The notes: a model not told the origin generated them from the letters alone. A DNA stretch of 64,000 bases from Branchinecta lynchi (GCA_023053575.1 JAKZAP010000010.1:20272628-20336627); one strand, 5' to 3'. Shown: positions 22,182 to 32,699, numbered from the stretch's first letter. Translations and numbers: made by a program.

Positions 22182-22672
22182 AATAATCTTAGCAGGCAGA
22201 AACAGATGAAATTTCTGCGCCGAGAAAGAATTGGCCCTATTCCTGTTCAGCGCTTCCAAGCGGACTAGTTTCTGTTAATCCCCCCATGCCTCACCGTCAT
22301 TATTTGGATCAGACATGGTAAAATAGATCCACAGGTTAGTAAGTGGAAAACCTGTCATCTGTGTCCCAGGTATTGGAGGTTTTGCATATGTTTCAGCAGC
22401 AGAAAGTGAAAGTGACCTACTACCCTATGGATTCGACTTTTTACTATGTCTTAACCAACACTTGTGTAGACATAGTAAAAAGTCAAATTCATAGGGTAGT
22501 GGGTCACTTTCCCTCCGTTCCCTGGGACACAGATGACAGGTTTTCCACTTACTAACCTGTGGATCTATTTTACCATGTCTGATCCAAATAATGACGGTGA
22601 GGCATGGGGGGATTAACAGAAACTAGTCCGCTTGGAAGCGCTGAACAGGAATATGGCCAAAAAGATTATTGT
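22182..22672. repeat. Near-perfect inverted repeat, arms about 190-220 bp, loop 16 bp
   Basis: The left arm (22230-22451) and the right arm (22468-22660) are reverse complements with few differences: GGATCAGACATGGTAAAATAG pairs with its complement near 22570, ACTTTTTACTATGTCT with AGACATAGTAAAAAGT. The left arm has about 29 extra bases (22370-22405) and pairing weakly continues to CAATAATCTT / AAGATTATTG outside. A transcript would form a long double-stranded RNA hairpin. No TIR family in the window matches it. Confidence 0.9.
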
Positions 22673-23013
22673 TGGACTATTTAATAGCAAAAAAGCATTC
22701 CTCGTAAGAGATGTGCTTTATTAGTACGAAAATTCAGGTCTTCATTGTGTAGAAATTACTTCAAACGAAACTATTTGATATGGCATTGCTAATGTATGAT
22801 ATAAACAATGCCGAGCGTGCAGCATAACTCGTGTTTAACGCAGAAAGTACAAGATCAAGCGAAAATTCAAATTTTGTACCAACCCAGAATTATCTTTACA
22901 ACTATTCCTTCGGCCCAAGTTGACTGCGAGTCATAGTTGACTGGGCTAAAAGGATAAGTTAGCTAATTTTTTTTTAAATACGCGAGACACTCATAGATAT
23001 TCATAGATACAAA

Positions 23014-24490
23014 AACAAGAGCTGAAAGCCCATATGGCACTTGCAATTAAGGCTTGCAGAAAAAGGATGAAAGTTGGAATTCGCCAATTCGTTAGTTTGT
23101 TGTGATCATTTTTGTAAGCCAAACCCTTGAGATAGGAATGACGATGGACCCTTGGAAATCAAAACAATGTATCGTTTGGTAAAAAGGATTTTCGTTTGCG
23201 CTTGGCTGTGATGATGCGCACTTCAAGGGCGCTAGAAATTCATCTGTAATCAAAACCCTTGAGGCAAAAATGATCCTGGGCCCTTTAGGGTTATGTTATG
23301 AATATATATGGTCTGGGTTATGTTATGAATATATATGGTCTGGTCAAAAGCATTTTTTGTTTACTTTTATGTTAAGATGCGCACTTTAAGGGTGCTAGAA
23401 ATTCATTTCTAAGCAAAACTCTTGAGGTTAAAATGATCATGGGCTCATGGGGATCATTAAAAGGTAGATTTTGATTAAAAGTATTTTTTGTACTATGCAG
23501 TTAAGATGGGTACTTCAAGGGATGGTCGGATCTGGGAGAGTGACAATTTCTAAGCCAATCTTGTCAAGTCTCTAATGTTCAAGCCCAGTATCATTGTCCT
23601 AGAACATCTTGAAGTACCCTAAATCGCTACCACCGGAATCCCCCCCCCCCCTCGAACTCCCCCAGAGTGACTGAATCGGTCCGACTCTGTCACTGATATA
23701 TCTAGTCTTACGCTTGTTCCTTCCCACCAAGTGTTATCCCAATCACTACATTCTAAGCGTGTCACAAAATTACAGCCCCCCTCCACTCCCCCACATTGAT
23801 CGGATCTGTCCACACTTGAAATGGGACATCTGAGACGTGAGTTCTTTCCGAATATCAAGTTTCATAAGATCCGGGATTAATCTTATCCCAGTAGAGATAA
23901 GATTAATCCCAGTAGCAAATACTGCAGTTAACTTTAATCCTTACTCGGAGAACTTTTTACAGTGCGTGTGTAAGCATCTTAAGTTGGGATCACCGGAATT
24001 CCGGAACCCTCCCTCCAAATCCCCCCAAAGTGCTCGGATCCGGGCCCGGTCTTTTCAACTATGTATCTAGGGCTTGTGCTTGTTGCTCCCCACTAAGTTT
24101 CATCCCGATCCGTCCACTCTATACATGTCACAAGAATTCCGGTTTCCCCTTCCAACTCCCCCCAAAGCCACTGGATCCATTCCGAAATTGGAGTGTGGCA
24201 TCTGAGACACGATGTCTTTCCATATATCAAGTTTCATGAAGATCCGATTCCCTGTTCAAAATTTATAAATACGTCAATATTCCGAATTCCCCCTCCCACC
24301 CCCACGGTGGTCGGACCCGGGAAGTGACTAGTCACAAGTTAGTTTGGTCGGGTCCCTAATATGCCTGACAAGTTTCATCGTCCTAGCACTTCTGGAAGCA
24401 CCCTAACTCTAGAAACAGTGGCCTGACCGACCAATCGAAAAGTAATCGGTATATGGCACTTGAGCGAAGCTGAAAGTGCCATAAAAATCG
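23014..24490. mobile_element. C-rich compound repeat element bounded by TATGGCACTTG, copy 1
   Basis: Starts AGAGCTGAAAGCCCATATGGCAC and ends with TATATGGCACTTGAGCGAAG plus AAGTGCCATAAAAA, the same borders as 39866-42205. The body has units with AAGTTTCATC..GATCCG followed by C-rich AACTCCCCCAAAGTG and GGATCCG. A small TIR element is inserted in one unit at about 23872-23935. Confidence 0.75.
23872..23935. repeat. GATTAATCTTATC inverted-repeat fragment
   Basis: GGGATTAATCTTATCCCAGT, then GATAAGATTAATCCCAGTAGC and ATACTGCAGTTAA: the right part of the small element seen whole at 33471-33584. Confidence 0.6.
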
Positions 24491-24589
24491 GATACTTATA
24501 GTTGCTAAAAATCTTAATTTACTTTATCACAGGTTCAATTTTCTAGATTCGGGCCCTAAGAAAGCTCTTGCCAAGAAGGGCCGAAATAT

Positions 24590-25870
24590 TGCACGAAAAA
24601 CAGCTGAACTTGCGCAGCCAACAAATACCTTTACGCTTCACAACAAAGGTGGAAACACATCAAATAGGCTTGTGAAACATAAACTATTTGACACAATTTT
24701 CCAGAAATTTAAACAATTTCACGCCAGTTGGGCTATCAGTATTTGTGCCATGAAGCCGAAATATATTCACAATTGTGCAAGAATTCTTGGTATTTCGCAT
24801 GAAATTATTTTACATCGGACGAGTAGTGCGCGACATAAACTCTATCGCGCGTCAAAATAATATCGTGTTGAATGAAAATACATGTCCAAGCGCAAAAAGA
24901 CCTGTAACGCGAAAATGCAACTTCTTGTGTATACTTCCGCAGTGGAATCAGGTTTAATCCAGCTAGAGTTATCTTTATTGCTTCACAAGCCAGTGGCAAC
25001 TCTTCAAATCAGCTTGTAAATACAAAAATTATTCGACTTAATTTACAGAACTGCAAACAGTGTTTACGCCCCTTGGATTCTAGTCATAATTGAAGCGTAC
25101 CGATGTTTACTCTTTCTATGTTAAGAGTGTAAAAAATCGCACGGTGCGATATCAAACCATGCCTTAAAGTTTAACTGAAAAGGACAAAGACACGACAATC
25201 TAGTTATCCATCGCTTATTCGCTTAAAGCACAACTCCTACCAAAAAAGATCTTTTCACTATGAAACAGATCAGAATAAAACTTTCTCAAAAATACCATTA
25301 TTTTTCAATCTGAAGACTCTGCAAAACTTTCCTGCTCTCCGACGCGGCGGCTTGGCGCAAAACATTTGAAAACTGAACGCGCCGTGGATAAAAATATATT
25401 TAAATAAGAAGAATACTAGAAATGACACATTTAGAGCTTGATATTTGGCTACTTAGCCACGAAACTCGACGCCGATCAGAGATGAGGCCACACAAATCAC
25501 GTTTGTTCTCTTGTTCAAATTTAGCGGTTCAACTGTGGAACCGGTCTTGTCTATATATTCTCGACGTCCCTACTAGAGCCTAATGTGGAAACACTGAAAA
25601 TCCCTGAAGAGGATACAAAAAATGTGTAGTGTCTTTAAAGATAATATACAAAAATAAGCTGGCTTAAAGTTATATCTTAAGTAAAAAAAAGAGCGTGATC
25701 CAGCGAAAGAATATTACGTGAAAAACCACGATTACTAGAACAATAGATTATTAGAGCAAAAGGCACCCTTATAGCACACTTTCATTAAAATTGTCGCAGA
25801 TGCCGTATATCATTCACTCATTTACTATGTGAGTACGACGAATTTAATGAATGGTAAAGATGATGTGACA
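24590..25870. other. Repeat remnants and unassigned sequence
   Basis: Two copies of the 20640-21060 repeat (24600-24790, 24925-25100). The rest, 25100-25870, holds no frame or repeat I can name; 25330-25590 has somewhat more CpG than its flanks. Confidence 0.4.
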
Positions 25871-26017
25871 TGAAGGCTTTATGAGTGTGAAATAATTGAG
25901 GCGTTACTTGTGATTTCCAATTGAGAATATAACCAGGCTATAGGTATTCCTTGAGCCCTAGGGTGAGAATTTGTCTGCCATTGATTATAAATGGATGTTC
26001 GTTCTTCATGCCTTGAG

Positions 26018-26060
26018 CCTGATGAGGACCCTAGGCAAGAAGGCCGACATACCGCAACCA
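26018..26060 (+). repeat. Retroelement tail motif, worn
   Basis: CTGATGA, GGACCCTAGGCAAGAAGGCC, then GACATACC: the hammerhead-like order with GAAA changed to GACA. Confidence 0.4.
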
Positions 26061-26249
26061 TAAATGTCAACTGATTTGGCCCAGTCAATTATAGCCGTAA
26101 AATTATGACCGTGACAATGAGCATCATGACCGTGAGCATTATGATCGATTTATTTTAGTCATTATTAGTTTTCATTTTATTCCATGGGCTTTAGGCTCTT
26201 ATACATTAAATTCATCCATTATTCGTTGAAAGCAGGTCCACAGGCGGTG

Positions 26250-26640
26250 ACAAATCCACACTGACGAATCAGCTCCAAACGGCGAAAAAAATTACAGTCT
26301 ATGCTCGTCTTTTCCCTGAGACGTCGCAAATCCCCCACTGACCAATCAGCTCCAAGCGGCAAAAAAAAAACAGTATAGGCTCGTCTTTTCCCTGAGACGT
26401 CGCACATCCCCCACCGACCAATCAGCTCCAAGCGGCAAACAAAAATAGTATAGGCTCGTCTTTTCCCTGAGACGTCGCAAACCCCCCACTGACCAATCAG
26501 CTCCAAGTGGCAAACAAAACAGTATAGGCTCGTCTTTTTCCCTGAGACGTCGCACATCCCCCACCGACCAATCAGCTCCAAGCGGCAAACAAAAATAGTG
26601 TAGGCTCGTCTTTTCCCTGAGACGTCGGAAGCCCCTGATC
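26250..26640. repeat. Tandem array, unit about 75 bp, five copies, each with a CCAAT box
   Basis: CTCGTCTTTTCCCTGAGACG recurs at 26304, 26380, 26455, 26529 and 26605 (spacings 74-76). Each unit has GACCAATCAGCTCCAAG and a variable A-run. Because 75 is a multiple of three, the minus strand stays open for 167 codons with a 25-residue repeat (LELIGRWGMCDVSGKRRAY); I regard that as a by-product. The repeated ACCAATCA would suit NF-Y binding. Confidence 0.88.
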
Positions 26641-27067
26641 TGAGCGGCAAAGAAGGCATAGATACCTCACAAATTATACAATCTTGATATAAAAGCCAAA
26701 TGATTAGGGATTCCCACTGCAATTCTCACAGATCGTGCAGGGCACGCGACAGGAGATAGTCTCAACATGATCAGAATTTCCAAGAGAAATACTTTAATGG
26801 ACACTGAATGTCAATGGAGCAATTGGTCTACCATGGAATTTCCTGAGCATCCTTTTCAAAAGTCGAAATTCTATCGTAGATAATAAAATTGGCAATGTAA
26901 ACAAGATTTTAGTTCTGACTGAAGAACAAACAAGATTCTAGTTCGAAGTGACGATGCGATGATGAATGAAGGACCACTGATATCATGATGACAAACATAA
27001 AAGTCAGTAGGTTCTTTTTTGGCGGTTTTCCGGCTCTTCCTGGCAATGCTTGTTATGCATAACATTT

Positions 27068-27831
27068 AGTACCCGCTGACCATCTGTTGGTAATTTTTTT
27101 GACTTTTGTTCGTCCAACCCTGGAATACTGTTGCCAGGTTTGGCATTTCGGGTTGACCCGGGATCAGTCGGATATACTAGAACGGATGCAGTACAGAGCC
27201 CTCCTTGTGGCCTCGAAGTCCCCTAAAGTCCCATATCTCGAATTGTTGAAAAGATTTAATTTAGAATTGTTAGCTCAGCGCCGAAAAAGGTTGTGTTTCA
27301 GTTTTGGTCTAAAAACGCTGGAGAGCCCTGGCCTACGAGAAATTCTTCCCCCTGCATATCTACCTATTAGGCCAAGACCGGCACGAGCTGCTGCCCAGCC
27401 TGTTCCAAAACTGAAGCCAGTGCCCTGTTCCCATGTGACCGATACAGAAAAAGTTTTGTTCCTTCGTTCACTGACCTTTTTAACGGGCATTCCGAACCAC
27501 CTCCATAATTTAATCGTATTTTTGTGTGTGTTTTTATTGAATTGTAAATATAATAGTTTTTGACATTATCTAGTTTTTAGTTTGAGGTGAATTTTACCGA
27601 ATTATGAGTTTTATTTATAGATGTTTTGATATGTTGACATGTTACGTATGATTGAAAGTTTTACTTAGAGTTTTATTGTGAGATACATGTACATTGACCA
27701 AATGAATAACATTAGTTATAGTTGTTTTAACAGTAGTTAATTGTTATACACGACGGAAGAAATTCAATGCTCGGCTTCGTCCGTGAGCGAATTTTTGAAA
27801 ATAAACTGAATTGAATCTGAATAAAAAATCA
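27068..27831 (+). mobile_element. 5'-truncated LINE: RT C-terminus and 3' UTR
   Basis: The plus frame 27087-27563 encodes FVRPTLEYCCQVWHFGLT, DQSDILERMQYRALLVASK, LLAQRRKRLCFSFGLKTL and a final LTFLTGIPNHLHNL, typical of the C-terminal RT part of CR1/Jockey-like elements, then a 3' UTR ending GAATTGAATCTGAATAAAAAATC. Upstream of 27087 the element stops abruptly. Its borders are fixed by the uninterrupted repeat at 9340-9600. Confidence 0.8.
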
Positions 27832-28057
27832 TGCATAACGTTTGTCGCGACAACAGCAAGTGTTGTCGCTTGCGTGTTGTCTGTTGAAACCGTGCATCCC
27901 TTGTGTTGTCTGTTATGAAACTTCTGACAGTGTAGCTGTGAAATGGTAATGCTGTTGCTTCAGCGAGGGAATGAAACGAAGCTGGTCTTCCATAAGAATA
28001 ACAAAGGAGTCGTATACAAGATTATGGGCAGGAATCCGGGTTTCATTTCGGGTCCAT

Positions 28058-28157
28058 NNNNNNNNNNNNNNNNNNNNNNNNNNNNNNNNNNNNNNNNNNN
28101 NNNNNNNNNNNNNNNNNNNNNNNNNNNNNNNNNNNNNNNNNNNNNNNNNNNNNNNNN
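28058..28157. other. Assembly gap of 100 N
   Basis: Exactly 100 unknown bases, a conventional placeholder for a gap of unknown length. The missing upstream MRPL49 exon could lie in it. Confidence 0.99.
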
Positions 28158-28485
28158 TGACAAAATCATCAACTATTTCTATCAGGACAAGCATGGTTTC
28201 ATTGAAGACCTATCTCTAGATTTTGTGCAAATGTTCTGGGTTGCATAGCAGCTCCAGATTGTGCCACAATACATGGTCAGATAGTGTCACTTTTCAGCTG
28301 CCCCACTTCTCAAGAACTCTTTTTGTAACATAAGAAACCATTCCAAAAACTGCTTGCTGGTGTTCATAGTTTCTGAGGGTTTCTGGAATGATTACAAGAA
28401 GATGGTTCCATGGGACGTGCTATGAATCAAGCAAGTTGTGTTGTGAAGCCTTTGCTATGAAGCATCTGACTTGTGCACTGAAGCA

Positions 28486-28489
<4 letters not shown>

Positions 28490-28518
<29 letters not shown>

Positions 28519-28700
28519 GGTTAGGCTATTCTTTATTTTACACAAAATCAAAGTAAACAACTTGTAACAAAAAACAAAAAACTAGACGATACATCTTCAA
28601 ATAAACCAGTCACCCGAGAACCCGGGCGTCAGGTTGTCCTGGGGGTGACCACTAAATGTATGTATAAAGTTGTATAGTATAAAGTATCTGTATAAAGTTG
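28490..28700 (-). mobile_element. Retroposed 3' end with poly(A) tail and signal
   Basis: Minus strand: ...GATTTTGTGTAAAATAAAGA, 10 more bases, then an A-run of about 28 (the T-run at 28491-28518). AATAAA 15 bases before the A-run is exactly what a polyadenylated transcript copied back into DNA would leave. The source (SINE, LINE tail or processed pseudogene) is not identified; no frame matches a known protein. Confidence 0.6.
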
Positions 28701-29310
28701 AAGCACACCCTTTCTATGCTGTCATGGATTTAGGAGCTTACGGTTGCAAAAAAATGGCTCCCTCCTTACAATTCTTCTCACATTTTTCGAAGTCGATCTG
28801 ATCAACCCTTTATTATACGCTCATAAATGACGAAACACATAACTCCTTATCTGACTGCTTGACTACTCACTCAAGAATCAATGGGGGGGGGGGGGGGGAG
28901 TCCCCAGTTGTGAGAGAACCCCGTGGCTCCTCTGCACTGCACTATGAAACGTGATTACAAAGTACCAGATTAAAAGATGTGTCACAGCTGCAAACACTCT
29001 AGTTTTCGATTAAAATAATTGTGTGACTCAAATACGAAAAGTGTTTTTGCTATTTCGTGACTATTCTTAGGTTCAATACTGATGGAAGTACAAAATTTGT
29101 ATTATATGTCACAATGTTCTCCTGAATGGAGACACGTTTTCAGGGTGAACATGCATACAAGTCAGGAATTCAGCTCTGCCGTTGTTGACAATATGGTGTC
29201 AGCATATTCCTGTTCCAGAAAAGAATTATATAATGACGATAGTCAAACAAAGCTTTCTGTGATTTACTCTAAACAACGATAATTCATTTGACCTTTTCTT
29301 TTTATTTTAG

Positions 29311-29447
29311 AAAACGTTAACTTGGCCTACCATGTTCGTCGAACGAAGAACCACATGCTTCCTGTTTATTTCGCGAATCCAACCATAAAAGCTTTGGTCC
29401 GGGTGCCCATATATACCACAGTTAAAAATGTTGAAGGCGACATTTGG
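29311..29447 (+). CDS. MRPL49: Mitochondrial ribosomal protein L49, internal exon
   Basis: Exon of 137 bp with acceptor TTTTATTTTAG and donor TGG|GTGAGT, phase 1 in and phase 0 out. It encodes 45 whole residues with the MRPL49 signature: NLAYHVRRTKNHMLPVY, matching the family's NLPYFVRRSRMHNIPVY, and a terminal KNVEGDIW matching RKVEGDIW. MRPL49 is a structural protein of the large subunit of the mitochondrial ribosome. The upstream exon(s), which should carry the mitochondrial targeting sequence and the GWxPP region, were not found in the preceding kilobases; the 100-base gap at 28058-28157 or a distant exon may hold them. The intron to the next exon (29448-32196) is filled with transposon copies. 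Confidence 0.88.
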
Positions 29448-31134
29448 GTGAGTAATTTTCAAACACCTTTAAAATATTGACATCAGTGGTGGTGTCCGAC
29501 AGTTAAAAAATATAAGAAATATTAAAAAAGATGCTACGCGGGTCTGAAAAAATACTGATCTTCTGGAGTGTGATCCCCAGGATGTTTTAATATGGTCTTC
29601 AGTTCCCGGCAGTGCCGCGCTACTTACGCCCGGTGCTTGCCAAGCGCCGTGGTGGGAATTTGAAGAGGTGTGGGCACTGGTCTTCACTTCAGTTTGCCAC
29701 TTTTAAATCATCCATGACTCTAAGATTGCAATCTCTTTAGGTGTTCTTGTCGATACGTTTGTGTCTCACTTATTTTGAAAATAGAAGTATAGGCCTATGC
29801 GACATCATTCGACTCACAATGTTTTTTCGCGGTATTTCAAATGCCTCAGATTAAAAATGAAATCCTGATAAATGATAAAATATCACTAAATAAACTTCAG
29901 GCCTGGGACCTTATATATTATTTACTTAATAAAGATAGCCGAGGGAGGCCACCAAGTTACAAAATAAAAAAAAAATGAAAACTTAAGTGGAAAGTGCAAA
30001 GCCCCAAATAATAAAGTCACAAAAGCTTGAATCAAGATGGTTCCTCGGCATCTGTAGTAAAAAGATTCTCAATTTTGTGTCTACCTGTTGTCTACCTCAT
30101 TTGGTTGGTTGGACTTGAGATTCGTCGCATACTTAAAATATTTAAATTTAAAAACTAGGCTGTACTTTCAACAAATAACCCACGGTTTTGGCTTTTTTAA
30201 GCCTTTTCTAAGACCCCTTGACTTATAGCGAAAACAGATAAACAATTACATAACCGTTTTTTCTGATGGAAAAGCTTCTCGCAGACAGCAGTCGACAGCG
30301 TGATACACATCAAAAGTAGCAAAACACGGCAAGTGAGAAAATCAGCTTGGTTTGGTAGAGGGGTTAGATTACCGTACGAAATTGGGGTCTCCGCGTTTGG
30401 AAATATATGGAGTGATTATGGAAGCAGGTTGCGTTAGTATTATAGGTAAGACAGGTCCTTTAACTTGACTAGAATTAAAATATTGGGTGAAATAGGGTAC
30501 AAGAGATTTCAGATAACGATCAGGATCGTTAGATCTGAGTTATCTGAGGATCAACGTCCCCCTGTCTTTGTCGCGTATTGAGACTGCTACTTGGTAGGTT
30601 CTCAAACTACTCGCTTCGACTCCACGACTACCCGCTTGATGGATAGGCCTTTTAGTCCCAAATCTACAAGCTTGTAACTGCGCAGCAGACCATAATATTG
30701 TTAAAACTGATTATCGTTTCGAAACTCTTTTCACCTTTGATTCTAATCATGGTTTGAAACCATAAACATCTTGTTATTGTAGGATCTCAGACGAGAAGGA
30801 ATATAAACAAGGAGTATTGTTGCAATCGTTTCGTTGATTCGGGTTTTGAAACTCCTTTCACCTTTTAATTAGACTTGTAACCTAAACATATTAGTTGTTA
30901 TTATTCATACATATTAGTTCCTTCTCACGCCAAGATTTTAAACTCGGTGGCCCTGCCTCACATTTTATACATCGCACCTTCCTTGCGAATGTTAATACTT
31001 CGCTCTATTTATTTTCGTTTCTGTAAATTCCTTTCCGCCTCTCCTCCTTGGACCCGAAATAGTAAAATCTTCACTGCTTACAACATCACTGACCTACTTA
31101 TAGCAGTTGGACAACTTATACAGGAGTTCAAACA

Positions 31135-31340
31135 ATGTTACAACGGATACGTCAGCTACGATTCTTCGTCAGCGATATTACAGGTTTGTTTCCTTCCCTG
31201 AAGTAGAACTAGAGGATTGACAGCCTGACGAGGACCCTTGGCAAGAAGGCCCGAAATATCGCTGACGAAGAATCGTAGCTGACGTATCCGTTTGTAAACA
31301 TTGTTTGAATAAATGTTTCAAAGTCAGCTTGGGCTGAAAG
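31135..31340 (+). repeat. Retroelement tail hairpin with hammerhead-like core
   Basis: A facing pair: GGATACGTCAGCTACGATTC (31145) against GAATCGTAGCTGACGTATCC (31271). Between them, CTGACGAGGACCCTTGGCAA, GGCCCGAAATATCGCTGACG. Followed by TTGTAAACATTGTTTGAATAA, also at the other copies, and a T-run at 31349-31368. Confidence 0.5.
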
Positions 31341-31513
31341 AATTTTTTTTTTTTTTTTTTTTTTTTTTATACATAAGTACAACATATATCAAATTACAAA
31401 ATAGACAACTTATTTTTATGTCTATTACAAAATAGACAACTTATACAGAAGTACAATAATAACATTAAGCATCGATGGGGAAAGCATTCTTCGACAATAG
31501 GATAGTTTAACAA

Positions 31514-31943
31514 TAGTTGCGTTTTTGCAGATACCATGGTATATGATACCATGGTATTTGATACCACGGTCTAAAGTCGTTTTTGCAGTTATCGTGGTAT
31601 CTGATACCACGGCCAAAAGGTGTTTTTGCAGTTATCGTGGTATCTGACCAGTTATCGTGGTATCAGATATTCAGATACTACGGTCTGACCGTGGTAACTG
31701 GTCGTGGTATCTGAAAAGTCATCTCACTTTCATCAAATTTTGTCAGGTTGGTGAGAAAGAAGTTTAGCACTTAGTGATGTAACTGGATATCTGTTTTTCT
31801 TTTGGATGACTTTGGAAAGTGCAATTTCGCAATAGTCGTTTTTGCAGAGCACCGTGTATCAGATACCACGATAACTGCAAAGCGACTATTGCAGATCAGT
31901 TACCGTGGTAACAGATACCATGGTATCAGCAAAAACGCAACTA
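31514..31943. mobile_element. TAGTYGCGTTTTT-TIR MITE with GATACCACGGTATC palindromes
   Basis: Ends TAGTTGCGTTTTTGC and GCAAAAACGCAACTA, 430 bp. The interior is built from many variants of the palindrome GATACCACGGTATC / GATACCATGGTATC separated by GTTTTTGCAGTTATCGTGG. Together with other elements in this list it defines a group sharing ends but not interiors. Confidence 0.85.
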
Positions 31944-31990
31944 TATGTTGTCATAGTCTCTATGTTTGTCTGGTCTCCTCATTTTACAGT

Positions 31991-32098
31991 GAGCGTGTTC
32001 CACCCTTCTAACAATAGTTACTATTAGTTACTATTTCGTTCCATCCTCACGAAAAGCTACTACGCTAGTAACTACGGTAAGTAGGATGGAACACGCTC
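31991..32098. mobile_element. GAGCGTGTTCC-TIR MITE, internally deleted copy
   Basis: Only 108 bp: GAGCGTGTTCCACCCTTCTAA, CGTTCCATCCTCACGAAAAG, then GTAGGATGGAACACGCTC. AGT occurs on both sides (31988-31990, 32099-32101), a 3-bp duplication. Confidence 0.8.
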
Positions 32099-32196
32099 AG
32101 TGTTTCCTTCTCTTTTCTTTCTTTATTCCTACTCAGTCTATGCCATGTGCTTTTTGATGGGTGAAAAATAAAATGTTATTATTATTATTATTCCAG

Positions 32197-32343
32197 GCTC
32201 TTCAAAACGACCTGAAGGAGTACCTGGAGGATGTGCGGCAGCATTTTGTCGCTACCGCAAGTCCATGAAGTAGCCGCTGGATCAAGTTCAAAGGTGATCA
32301 TGTACTTCTCATAAAGGATTGGTTAGTTCAGAAAGGTTTATAG
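32197..32343 (+). CDS. MRPL49: Mitochondrial ribosomal protein L49, last exon, carrying an in-frame TGA from two one-base indels
   Basis: The exon begins ALQNDLKEYLEDV, the direct continuation of GDIW in this family (human ALQKDVEDFL), and ends FKGDHVLLIKDWLVQKGL then TAG at 32341-32343, matching the family's C-terminus (IKGYFDQELKAWLLEKGF). Between them the frame is interrupted by TGA at 32266-32268. The cause is visible: an extra base at about 32257 moves the frame so that 32258-32275 read QVHEVA, the family's conserved QVNEV stretch, and a missing base at 32276-32277 restores the first frame. This is either a pair of draft-assembly errors or a damaged allele or pseudogene; intact splice signals on both exons favour an error or a young lesion. 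ATTAAA follows at about 32353. Confidence 0.82.
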
Positions 32344-32699
32344 TAAAGTCTCATTAAAGCCCTTGTTTTTATCAATCTTTGATGTTGTTCATAGTTGTTT
32401 GAACGTCCTTCGTTTTGAAAGATCTTGGTTGCAAGTGTCTGCTGAATGCAAGGTACCACGTAGGCAAATTCACATTTTAGTAGGCTGCCTAAAGCAGTGG
32501 TTCCCAACATTTTCCATACCGCGTACCCCTAACGAAGGTTCGAAAAGGTTGCGTACCCCCTTTTCGCAAACATTTTTGTTAGTTTAATTCGCAACGTGAA
32601 CGGCAATATCACTTGCAGTGTCTTTGATCCTTCTTGAAACAGTACTCTTAGACACAGCAACAGATTTATGGTAGTGGGCTGTTTTGGAATCGCTATTAT

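Larger units (their letters stand above)
29448..32196 (+). other. Last intron of MRPL49
   Basis: GT-AG intron of 2749 bp. From 31135 onward it is nearly all transposon: a retroelement-tail hairpin, a T-run, the 31514-31943 and 31991-32098 MITEs, and a retroelement end with (TTA)n at 32170-32192 that runs straight into the acceptor TTCCAG. 29450-31130 shows no gene; 29570-29700 contains a G+C-rich stretch I cannot assign. Confidence 0.75.

Noticed and set aside
26219..26722. 167-codon minus-strand ORF with 25-residue repeats as a gene
   Set aside because: It is explained by a 75-bp tandem repeat whose unit is divisible by three; no start context, no family match.
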